Shown in pieces: positions 52,948-62,934 of a DNA stretch of 64,000 nucleotides. The position numbers and the translations under genes are program-made. The notes beneath the pieces were generated by a model. It did no database searches. It was not told the origin of the DNA and saw only the letters and a program-made list of their open reading frames with translations. How positions within the stretch are numbered: position 1 is the first letter of the stretch; each line of letters opens with the position of its first letter. The DNA lies in NCBI RefSeq assembly GCF_029227915.1, contig NC_079876.1:15252001-15316000 (forward strand), read 5' to 3'. This stretch comes from Hydractinia symbiolongicarpus (Eukaryota > Cnidaria > Hydrozoa > Anthoathecata > Hydractiniidae).

Positions 52948-54868
52948 ATGTATCAATACGAAGAAAATTTAACTGGAGAAGCTTTAAAACGTTACAAGGA
53001 AAAGATTTTGCTAATTGGTTTAGAAAAATGTCCGTACAAAAGACCTGCAGATGATTGGATAGAAGACCAAACAGAGTGGCCACCACTTTCATATCATCAT
53101 CTTTATCACTACCTTATAAAATCCCCAAGTAAGAATCTTGCTAGCTAGTTTTCAGAAAACTGTTTGTTGAACCTGACTAAATAAATATTTTTGTTTTAAT
53201 TTTCACTTAGGGATCTTCAGTCCAGAGGCAATGGAAAACTATAAATCTTTACAGGCTTATCAATATTTTATTTCTGGTTGGGTGCAAACGATTAAACATA
53301 TTCATTTTCCTGGTGGTGTAGTGTTTTTTGCTGATGTCAGACCATCCTACCGTACAACTGGGGAACCCCATCATCCTTGGGTAGCTGTTGAAAAGAGTGG
53401 AAAGGTTGTAGCTGGTCACTGTACATGCATGGCTGGGTAAGTTTTATTTCTTTGTTTTATATATTACCTCTGATTGTAGCTATAACTAAAAATTATTTTA
53501 ATTATTAGCCTTGGTAAAACATGTTCTCATGTGGCAGCAATTCTTTATAAAGTGGAAGCTGCTGTTCGACAAGGTTTAACTCACACCACTCCTACAGACC
53601 TTCCTTGCCAGTGGAACCAAAATTTTACCCGGAATGTTAAAGCCTCCAAAATCTGTGACATTATTTTTTATTCCGATAAAGGGAAGTCAACTATGAAATC
53701 ATATACTCGAAATGATATGCTACCTGCCACATCACAGGAACAAAGTGCATTTTTAGCTGATTTATCAACCGAAAGTAAGAAAATTGTAGGTTTATCTCTG
53801 TTTGAAAAGCATCAAGATGCTTTCGTACTAAATGAACCTCCACCTGTTCAGCGTAAATTACCTTCTTCATTGTTGGATTTGTATGTGGCAAATAAAACAT
53901 TTTCTCCCAAAGAGTTAGAAATTGAATGTGATAAAGTTATTAAGAACTTAAAGTACAGTGAGTCAGATCTTTGTTACATCGAAGAAGCGACTAGAAATCA
54001 AGCTACTTCTGCAACCTGGTACCAACAGAGAGCTGGAAGAATCACTGGTTCCATTATCCATTCAGTGCTTCATACAGATGAAACCAACCCAGCCAAAAGT
54101 TTAATGGATAAAATTTGTCAGAAGAAAATTTTATCTTTGAATGTGCCATCCCTAAAATGGGGTAGAGACCATGAACACGAAGCATTGTTATTGTTTCAGG
54201 AAATATCAACTTCCGATACTGTAAACAATATTGTAGTGTTGGGAGACCCAGAAACTCACACCGATTTTGAATGCAAAGATGTAGGATTATGTGTACATCC
54301 AGAACATCCTTGGTTAGGTGCATCCCCTGATGCGTTAGTTTGCTGTGAGTGTTGCGGTTACGGTGTCGTAGAAGTTAAGTGCCCATACAGTTTACAAGAA
54401 GGCTTTTTGTTAGAGGCCATAAATTCTAACACATTTTATGTCAAAAATATCAATGGAATTTATAAACTTGATAGTAAACATTGTTATTATGCACAAATTC
54501 AAATGGAAATGTTGGTTACTAATGTCTTGTATGGTGATTTTGTTGTTTGGACACCGCAAGAAATTTTAATTTTAAGGATCCCTGTCGATCAAGATTTTAC
54601 AACCCTTATGCAAGAGCAGGCAACATTGTTTTGGAAAAATCATATTTTGCCTTGCTTAATAACAAAATCGTACAACACAGATACAAACGCTCTTACTCTG
54701 GAAATAACACCAGAAAACCGTACTTATTGTGTGTGCCAGTCTACGACTGGTGAGGGTGAGATGGTTGGATGCGATAAGTGCGACAACTGGTTTCATCCAA
54801 GCTGTTTAAAGTTGAAAAAACTTCCAGCCCAGAAAGTCTGGTATTGCTACGAATGTAGAAAAAAGTGA
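52948..54868 (+). CDS. SWIM zinc finger + YqaJ-type nuclease + PHD finger protein of the transposon
   Basis: Three exons (52948-53128, 53211-53436, 53509-54868) with GT/AG borders and matching phase give 588 residues with no interruption. A SWIM finger CxCx7CxH lies at residues 131-143 and is split by the second intron. The YqaJ/lambda-exonuclease PD-(D/E)xK fold follows: RAGRITGS at about 312, WGRDHEHEAL at 353-362, the catalytic Asp in GASPDAL (residue 410), EVK at 424-426 and AQIQMEML at 464-471. A C4HC3 PHD finger (CVCQ to CYEC) lies at 543-585. YqaJ proteins are DNA exonucleases. SWIM and PHD fingers usually bind DNA or protein and histone tails. The gene ends about 100 bp from the oppositely oriented transposase. 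The role in transposition is unknown; repair or processing of ends is inference. Confidence 0.88.
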
Positions 54869-54969
54869 ACTGATATGTTTAATCTTTATTGTTACATTTA
54901 TATACATTTTTACATGTTTATGTGTATGCTAAGGCAGAAATATTTTACAAAAGTCTAACTTCAAGGTAT

Positions 54970-56769
54970 TTACTTCCTATGAACTATGCTTTCACTTAAG
55001 TTACACAATGCTGCGCAAACCGTAACAATTTTGTCACAATAAGCTAGAGTCTCATCAAGTTTTTCGTCCTTCATACTTTTAACACATCTTATTGGCATGA
55101 TGCCTTTCAGTATAATGTAGCGGTTTTTAAGAAGACCAATCACTCTTTCGATATGTATTCTTACTGATGCAATTTTTCGTGTTGACTCGATTTCTTCTGC
55201 TGACAGCTGCTTCTTACCTTTTGTAAAGAGAGTTTAGAGCAAAATCTTCCTTTAATGTGAAGCCTCTGTCAGCAAGAATTTGATCGCCAGGGTGATGATA
55301 CTTTGTTGTTGTAAAATCTGATTCTCCAGAGGCATGCCTCCATAACAACTTGAAATAAAGTTCACTGCACCTACAATCCCGGTCAAAATATATTGGCAGT
55401 AAGCTACAAAAAGTGCAGTATAATCCTTTCCTACCCCCTCTCCCCCATTATCAATGTTTGGAAACGTGTTAGCACAGCTTTTGAACATTGATACTGGGGG
55501 AAAGGGGGCTTTGTACTTATCTTGCTCTTGCTACACGTGTAAAAAGGGTTTACTGCCATTATTTTTGACTAGGGTTGTAGTGGTGTGCAGGAAATAATTA
55601 CTTTGATTGTACAGTGTTTTTTGTATTGACTGTAGCATTGTCCCCTGGCTAAAAAATTGCTTGGTGCCTCAATAAATATTTCAAAGCAGTCTATAATGCT
55701 TGTTAGCCTTGGAAATTTTTGCTTAAAAACTGCTGGAATTGTTTGGAATATTTTCTCCCTGTCTGACATCCGAATAAGAAATTTCAGTTTATAGTACATT
55801 ATGTTAACCCATTTCCAAAATACTCAATGCATGTTGTTTTAGCTATATTTTTAATATATGCCAAGAATTCGAAGTTTGGGTTTTGTTTAAGTTTGATGAT
55901 CGTTAACAATATCTGATCTTCAACGTTCAAGGAAGGACTACGACTAACTTCAATGCTGAATTTTTTTAAGTAGGAAATTATTTTATCAAGTATATTGAAC
56001 TCCAAGCCAGTTAGTTTAATACTCTTGTCTTTATTGTTCCTTAATCCTTCATAGGATAATGCCGTAGTTTTAAGATTTAATTCAGCCCGCAAGATATCTC
56101 TCTCATTACGAAGATTAAACGTCTCCATATACAATGCAGTCCTTTCTTCCTCTACCAACGGACTGGATAAATTGGTACTTGAATCGGTCTGTTCAGTCAA
56201 CGTTAATTCCGTCGGTTCTTCAACACATGTACTTGATGATGGAACTGAAAAGAAAGCATTTTTATAGTCAAGGCCTCTTGTCCATATTTTGTGTATTTTT
56301 TATATAAAAAAGTGTAGCTACTCACATTCTTTACTCAGAGTCCTGTTAATTCTTCTGTTGACGCGATCCATTTTACCCATTTCTGAAGAGTTGTCTTTAG
56401 TTCTCCCAGGGAAAACAGAAGGAATATAATCAGGATGTTTCTCTAAGTTTTCTTTCTTTCCTAAAAGGATTATTTTTACTAGCTACACATTTCAGTTTCG
56501 AATACAGAACAGGCTAACAAAAGGCACATGTACGCAGTTGTGGAGTATCCCTTACCAGTTGCAAAATGTTAAGAACAAACAAAATTATGTTGTGATTTGG
56601 GTGACCATGTTTTGTCAAGAACTTTTCCAGATTCATCAACTTGTGCACGACTTATCGCATTTAGCCATAGTCTTCGACATTTTTCCTCTTTTGGAATAAT
56701 ATAATAATTTAAATCCGGCCTATTCCTCTTATTATTTGTACAGTTTTCAACACAACAACACTTTGGCAT
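54970..56769 (-). pseudogene. THAP + DDE_Tnp_4 transposase, broken
   Basis: Exon 1 (56769-56556) encodes the THAP finger (CCCVENCTNNKRN to VCS) but has an in-frame TAA at 56569-56571, immediately before the conserved HF pair. Exon 2 (56460-56326) has HPDYIPSVFP, the end of a THAP domain. Exon 3, from about 56245, holds a linker and a helix-turn-helix (VEDQILLTIIKLKQN), then a frameshift near 55822 before KWVNIMYYKL. The DDE triad is visible as Asp in IDCFE, Asp in ILADRGF and Glu in HIERVIG. An inserted MITE at 55371-55580 splits the catalytic domain, and two more frame changes lie near 55270 and 55215. The frame ends at 54970. All parts are in the order expected of an ISL2EU transposase, but this copy cannot make one. 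Confidence 0.85.
55371..55580. mobile_element. MITE nested in the transposase catalytic domain
   Basis: The ends are inverted repeats CTACAAYCC, then GTCAAAA and GGCAGTAA, about 32 bp each. On the right side the end can be read CACTACAACCC, as in CACTA (EnSpm) elements; the left side reads CACCTACAATCC, so this assignment is tentative. Transposase coding sequence resumes on both sides (VIISCTP and GAVNFISSCYGG). Confidence 0.7.
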
Positions 56770-57846
56770 CCTGCTGAGAATATTGAAGCAATGCTGTCTT
56801 TCCCGCTTTTTGCTACCATATTGTACCCCAAGCCAACATGGCTAGTTATCGTTGCCATGGTAGTGACGTCATTCCGACCGCAAGAATAATGTTGTAAGCC
56901 TGAAATTATTTTTTTCCTGCTTTTAAACTGCTAAATTAGTTTTCTGTGTTAGATTGAAATATTGTGTGCAGAGGCAAAAATTCGGTTAACAAAAGGAAAC
57001 TTTAAAATGATGATTTTGTTTTATGCTAATAACAAACAAACATTACAGTACCATAAAACTTATTATAACAACTAAACTTAATTCAGGACTTAAATTATAA
57101 TGTTATATGTTCTTAAAAATCACCAAATTTGCTATAAGCTTAAACTAAATCTGTCACGCAAAATGGTAGCTAACTGCAGTGGTAGTCATAAAATAAAGAA
57201 GGGGTAAAACCATGGATTTTTGTATTGTTCACCAACTAAGATTTTTAATATCACAATACACAAAATTTTATGAGAAAATGAGCCCTAAAACCTCGTAGTT
57301 TTAAGAAATTTCAAGAAAATCTCCAATTTTTAAAAACACTGATATTTACAAACATTAAACCACAATAAATTCAACAGAAGTTTCTTTTTACAGTATACAT
57401 CCTGACAGAAAAAGATTTTAACTTTATGCAGGTATGCTAATTAATAAATTTGTCTAAGATCTTTTTATAAAAGTGTTTTAAAATATAACTTTTAGGGATA
57501 TTATGCACTGTTATTAAGTTACAAAATATTTTCCAGAATATTCTTAAAATAAACTTTTACAGAATAGACGAATCTGCCAAAATATATTGTTTTAAACTTG
57601 CTACAAACTACCAACGTTTTGATTTTTTCACTACCAATATTTTTTAGAAGTTTTAGTAGGAGTAGACAAAATTTGTATACATATTGAATATGTCAATCTA
57701 ATTTTTTTGTTTGTTTGTGATATAATATATAATATAAAAACTTTACTTAATTTTCTTCAAGATGTGAGTGGGATTTCATGTATCAGTACAAGCCTCAGAC
57801 CTGTCGTTTATGTTTAAAAATTAACTAGCAGATTCAGAAATTGTGC
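56770..57846. other. Transposase upstream region inside the element
   Basis: AT-rich DNA with no recognisable gene. It presumably contains the transposase promoter. Confidence 0.4.
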
Positions 57847-58180
57847 AGGGTGACCACTCCTTAAATTACTTAAAAAAGTAAAATAAAGTACTTAAAAAAA
57901 ATGAAATTTTAGCTACTCTCCTTAATTTCTCCTTATTTCTTAATTTTTTCGATTGTAACTTTTTTGGAAATGTGTTTATGGATTGTTCATCAACAGTGAA
58001 ATACGACATATTTCTCTGTTAACTGAAATTTAAGATAGAGAACTAAAATTGGTTTTCTCCTTAATTATCCTTATTTTTTTATTCTTGTTTGCAGCAAAAT
58101 ATCCTTAAAAAATGTCAATCTGTCTCCTTAATTCTCCTTATTATCCTTACTTTTATTCTCATTTTATTAGTGGTCACCCT
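57847..58180. mobile_element. Small inverted-repeat element nested in the large transposon
   Basis: The ends are AGGGTGACCACT and its exact complement AGTGGTCACCCT. The interior is dominated by CTCCTTA and TCCTTATT words. Both flanks share TTGTG, a possible part of an 8-bp duplication, so a hAT-like MITE is likely. The end repeats and the 334-bp length support the call; the superfamily is inferred. Confidence 0.6.
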
Positions 58181-58331
58181 TTTGTGGTAGCAGTAAAAAT
58201 CACAAGGTCTGAGGGAGAGGATTAATACTGATGCATGGTCATGTTTGGGTGCAAAGAACAGGCATAAGTTAAACATTAAAAATCCAGGCAAAATGAAAAA
58301 AATGCTTCTTATGCTCTTTTAATGTATACAT

Positions 58332-60224
58332 TTACGTTTTTTTCAATTTTCGCCGTAAATTTTTTAATTTAACTTGCACCCGTTCGATGCACCTTTCCCA
58401 CTCAACATCTGAGGGCTTGAAGTTTTGCCTGACATCACTCCAAATCCGCGTTGTTCTTACAGGGTCCAATTGTCTGCACCCTCTCTTGCCTGTCAAATTG
58501 GACTCCTTTAAGACATCCAGAGGAAATGAAGCAAGGATCGTTTTGTATGCGCAGTCGCAAATCTCTGTAGCATCCTATGCTGCACTAAGTACAGCATTGT
58601 TTGTGTCATTACATCCAGGCATTGTGTGAAAATTTGATGAATTTGGCTGGCAAGTTGGTGGATCATTTGGCAGGGGTGAAAGCGGTGGTAGTAGATCGAA
58701 TTGTGGTACTGAGGCAGACGTTGTTTCAAATGATGGTACTGTTGTGTTGGTGGGGGAAAGTTGCTGTTCTGATACATTTTGGAAGAATCTTGGAATAATG
58801 GTGGTGTTCATGAAGTCAATGAGTTGGTCCAGTTTGAAATTAATGTGAATTTAATTGGCTTGCACGATGGTCAGTTGTGTGCTCAAATCTTGGTTAGTTG
58901 GTTGTGGTGGGAGTGGCTGAATCATTGGTGGAGATGGTAATGGTGGTGTTATCTGTTTTATTTGTGGCAGCATTGAAGTTGGCGACGGTGATGTTGGTGG
59001 TGACGGTGATGTTTGTGGCGACTGTGATGTTGGTAGCAGCGACGGTGACGTTGGTGGTGGCGACGGTGATGTTGGTGGCGGTGGTGATAATTTAGTGCTT
59101 ATTTTGTTTTTGATTTTTTTTAGGGCATTTCAGGTAGTCTTTGTAGGATAGAATTGAGGTGAAAAGTTGGTTCTAAAAAGATAACATTACATCCAGTCAT
59201 AAAGTTGGTAAGCATGATATTAAAATTTTACAAAACTTTAGCTTTGCACTAATTTCGTATTTTGCTTGTTATAATATCCAGGTTTAATAAGACTTAAGAC
59301 TTTGATTCAATTTTTGTTATTTCAGCCTATATGTATTTTTACTTACATTTTTAGTACAGCCAGGTAGCAAAGTTGAGTTCTAGATGAAAAAGAAAAAATA
59401 TGGTGGTAAAGTTAAAACCTACATAAAACCTGCACGAGCATGTTTGGCATTACGCGGTGGAACACATACCTTGACTCCAGCAGCAGAGCTTTTGAATATA
59501 CAGTCGTCAGTTGTCGAATTCTATAAGTACATAATAGCAGTTTATAATAAATTATATTTTGTTTAGTTGTTTGTCCTTGTTGCACTTAATTTTCCAATAA
59601 AAACGAAAAAAATATACCATTGGTGTCTCCTGGACTTCTTTGTCTTCTTTTTTACTTCTTTCGTTCTAAAAATGTGCATAAAATGATTTGATTCTGTGCG
59701 CGCTTTGATATGAATCAGTGAAATTTATCTCGAAGATGGCTGTTTTTATTTCGTTCTTATAAAAACTTATTAATTCTTGAATAAGTTGTTATTTCACCTA
59801 ATTTTTCAGCAGTAAAAAAACTTACCATGGCTTCTATTTCTTCATGATTTTCCTCAAAGCACCGACGCTTACCCAGCATTTCTTTATTATCTACAAAAAT
59901 GATCTGTTGTGACAAGACATTTTTTTGTTAGGAAAATGCGCGTAAGAGAATAGAAATAGAAAATGGAGTAATGACCGGCTTGGTTAGATTGAAGTATTTT
60001 TTTAACAAAGCGAAAGGAAAATTCATACCATTTAAATCTAAAATTTCCCCTGTAAATCTTTTTCGCTTGAAGGTGGCGACACATCGCCCACCAATTCGCA
60101 CATCTGCATCTTTTAATGCTGCGACAGCGAGCGGAATAGTGATGTCATCTGCATCAAAATAAACCAAGGCATATTTCGGCATTCTACTTTTCAAACTTCG
60201 TTCGGCGCGGTCAGGACAAAACAT
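58332..60224 (-). pseudogene. BEN-domain protein gene of the transposon, broken
   Basis: Exons 60224-60029, 59890-59826, 59665-59618, 59520-59470, 59379-59347 and 59172-58332 join in consistent phase. Exon 1 (M at 60224 or at 60182, MPKYALVYFDADD) is an N-terminal module of the kind found in BEND-type proteins. The last exon has a Pro/Ser/Thr-rich stretch (LSPPPPTSPSPPP), then a C-terminal segment resembling the second half of a BEN domain (ILASFPLDVLKESNLTGKRG, then CRQLDPVRTTRIW). BEN domains bind DNA and chromatin factors. The last exon needs a one-base shift in an A-run near 59110 and contains in-frame TAA (about 58850) and TAG (58575-58577) codons. It lies wholly between the terminal repeats. 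The BEN call rests on motif resemblance. Confidence 0.6.
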
Positions 60225-60501
60225 CCTCGAAGATATCGTGATAGCCTTCCCTGGGAGCTGCAGAGCGGGGCTTTGAAAAAAGCTTTTTTTTGGCGGGGAA
60301 CCCCTTGCAGTGCAAGGTGGTTTATACGCTATTACATTTTTGGCAAAAAACTAGCATAATCCATGTCGTATTTAAACGATAATAGAAACCAGGCCACGCA
60401 ATCACATGATTTAGATCATCTTGAACAGGGTCACATGATACTATTTTTCATTCAGCGTCGGCACAAATGGTGCAAGAAACTAGTTTCTGCTAACAACCGT
60501 C
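60225..60501. promoter_or_regulatory. Putative divergent promoter region
   Basis: The 277 bp between the start of the BEN-domain gene (minus) and the ATG at 60502 (plus) has no coding sequence. Head-to-head starts at this spacing suggest a shared promoter. No specific box can be assigned with confidence. Confidence 0.4.
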
Positions 60502-61290
60502 ATGGCTGTTAGTAAACGAACTGCTACTGAAGTCGAAATGGAGGACAAGGAGTTTATCGAATCCGAAAAGATAGGTTCATTTTTAAAAAAGGGAAGAAGC
60601 TTGGGAATAATAAATTGTCCTGTGTAAGCTCTTTTTCCTTAAAAGAGATTCAATACTCACGAAATTCAATGAACGAACTTTCTTCCGAAGAAAGTGATGT
60701 TTTTATTCTATCTTTTCTTCAGTTTTATTGCCGACGTAAAAAAAATTCTATTTTAAGGGCTGAAAAAGATGACAAAAAAGAAAAAAAATGAAGGTAAGCC
60801 ATTTTTCAGTCACAAAATATCCTTTTTTAGTAAATCTGTTATTATTTTATTTTAACTTTTAGACGTTTAGTCAGTGGAAAACAAAGGTGAGAAATTTTTT
60901 TTTTTTTTTTTTAATGTAACAAAGAAAGTCATTATTCCTAAATATATTTTGGTTATGTTCTCAATTACTACATTTACCATATTAAATTTTTTTAACACAA
61001 CTAAATTTTGTTTAGATTACCTAACATGGAAACAGTTTCGTGCATATAGAAAAAATAATCCAGGCCCTACAAGCAAAAGAAGCTTTAAAGCCTGGACCTC
61101 CAATGGAGGTCAAGACCACAAAAATTTCAAATGGGAAAAAAGGGAGAAAAAAATATCACACCATCCACCACAACACCGATACCAACCACCACAACACCGA
61201 TACCAACCCTACCAACCTCCACCCACGTATTCCGCTAGAAACCTTGTAATTCAAATAAATCAGGGTAGCACCGAACAAAAGTTTAATTAG
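60502..61290 (+). CDS. Possible small multi-exon gene of unknown function in the transposon
   Basis: A candidate first exon at 60502-60623 encodes MAVSKRTATEVEMEDKEFIE and a basic stretch, ending at a GTAAG donor. Later pieces bounded by AG and GT signals lie at about 60727-60792, 60863-60886 and from 61015. The last is open to 61290 and encodes a Lys/Arg-rich segment (TWKQFRAYRKNNPG) followed by His/Pro/Gln/Tyr-rich repeats (PPQHRYQPPQHRYQP). No phase-consistent joining of all pieces was found, so it may be decayed like its neighbours or spliced differently. No family is recognised. The low-complexity basic tail would suit nucleic-acid binding, but that is a guess. Confidence 0.3.
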
Positions 61291-62399
61291 GTGCTCCATA
61301 AATAATAATTGTTTGTAACCAAAATTAGGGCTAAGTGGACCAAAAAGGTGTCCAGGTTTAGTTTAGTCAGTAAAAAAACCATTATTTATGGAAGACTAGT
61401 ACACTCAATTTGAATAAAGAAAATCATTTTTTTATGGATCTTTTATGTTATGGAGCTTCCATATTATGTTTTAAAACAAATTTTTGATGAGGTATCGATT
61501 TCAGTATTAAAAAGGTGTGTATTGGCCTTACCCAAATTAGTTTTTAATAATTTATTAAATTTTTCTGCCTTTTTTCCCACATTAATAATCAGTCTTTCTA
61601 TTTCAATTATAACGTTGAAAGTTTTGCAACCAAACCTGAGCTAATGTTATATAAACAGCTAAATGAAATAACAGTACATTGTAAGCTTGTACAATATAAT
61701 ACACTTTTCTTAATAATATAATTCTAAACAAAGTTTTCTTTTAACTTATGTGTGATTTCTGGTTAGCTATACTAGGAACATTAGTACACATTATTCTGTC
61801 TGTATCGTCTGATTTACCACTGATATTAGTAAACTTTTAAGGCAAAATAAACTTAAATCAAAAAGCTTTCTAGTTAAATAAAACTCGCTTTTACAGCATA
61901 TACTGTATCGATTGTTATGAAATACATGGATACAAATTCTTGTTGCATGGAATGTTTTGTTCCGCCATCTTGCTGTTTCAAACCATGATTCTTAACGTAT
62001 ACCGTCATGCCTTGTATCTCCCAGATTTTTTAATTCTATTGTTTGCATTGTTGGTGTTTGCACACCGTAACTAATGTTTTATAAATTAGTTCCAAGGTCC
62101 CCATGCATCTCTTTGTGTGATTCTGGAACTCGCGTTCAAGTTTGCAGTCAATTTTCTTAGTATTTTTATTTCCATTTCTACTAATGTTAGTAAGGGTTGA
62201 AGTAATTATATTGCAATATAATTATATTATAAAAAAAGTAATAAATAATTATTTAACTTTCAGACACGGTATTTTTCTCCGTGTGCGCATGAAACTTCTC
62301 GCAGCAAGAGATCAAAGCTCGGCTTTCCCAGCTCGCTAGCATTTATCAAGTACCACTGTCATTATTTTTTTAATTTATGCTAATTTAGCCCTAGCAAAA
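61291..62399. other. Non-coding right arm of the transposon
   Basis: AT-rich stretch with short unrecognised frames only, between the small gene and the right motif array. Confidence 0.45.
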
Positions 62400-62529
62400 T
62401 AGCGATAAATAGACAAAGAAAATCCCTTAGCGATATGTATCGATAATTTTTTTAATCTAAATTATCAATAAAACTTTTTGCTTAGCGATCAGGCGCTATA
62501 AGTGATCGATAATAAAATATTATCGCTAA
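62400..62529. promoter_or_regulatory. Right subterminal motif array
   Basis: Six copies of the TTAGCGATA / TATCGATAA / TATCGCTAA word family start at 62400, 62428, 62438, 62482, 62505 and 62521. They mirror the array inside the left terminus and end directly at the right terminal inverted repeat. Confidence 0.75.
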
Positions 62530-62562
62530 ATAGCTTGTTATTAAATTCCCTGGAATCGTCAC
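62530..62562 (-). repeat. Right terminal inverted repeat
   Basis: Its reverse complement starts GTGACGATTCCAGGGAATTT and pairs with 52159-52191. It is followed by ATATATATAG, so the AT target dinucleotide is present but not unique. Confidence 0.93.
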
Positions 62563-62934
62563 ATATATATAGTGAATATAGTGAATAACCTCAAGGAGTT
62601 GTCTTTTTTGTTACAATCAATTTAAGTTTTATATATATGTTGAGATGTATTTTTAATTGTAGATTGTGTCTCGGCTTGTTTGTATTAATAATCTTTTATT
62701 ATCAATTTCAAGAGTTACCTTGCATTTATAATAGACACACTGTCCTCATCAGAAGACATCTGTCTATGATAAAACCTTATTAAGTAATGATCTGTTTCCC
62801 AGAAAATTTTATGTAGCTTTTGTTTACATGTAATACTTATGCTGTCATGGTTCTCAGTTCTATGTGCTTTGATGAAATATCTTTGTTTTTCTTTACATAG
62901 AGAGTATACAATCTATAGATAGAGATTGTAAAAG

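Larger units (their letters stand above)
52159..62562. mobile_element. 10.4-kb ISL2EU-like DNA transposon with YqaJ, THAP-DDE and BEN genes
   Basis: The terminal inverted repeats begin GTGACGATTCCAGGGAATTT and continue for 33 bp with two mismatches (52159-52191 and 62530-62562). Each end is flanked by AT (52157-52158, 62563-62564), consistent with a 2-bp target duplication, although the right flank is an AT run. The cargo is a SWIM-YqaJ-PHD gene, a convergent THAP + DDE_Tnp_4 transposase pseudogene, a BEN-domain pseudogene and a small unrecognised plus-strand gene. As I recall the ISL2EU group, it combines a THAP-bearing transposase, a YqaJ protein and AT duplications, so this is a strong fit. 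The BEN gene is, to my knowledge, not a defining member of it. Two smaller elements are nested within, so this is not a recent arrival. Confidence 0.88.

Noticed and set aside
52948-54868. Host housekeeping nuclease unrelated to the transposon
   Set aside because: The gene sits between matched terminal repeats and beside a THAP-DDE transposase, the known partner arrangement for YqaJ proteins. Later recruitment by the host remains possible and is listed as a finding.
58898-59095. Val/Met-rich plus-strand frame of 65 residues
   Set aside because: It is antisense to the Pro/Thr-rich linker of the BEN-domain gene.
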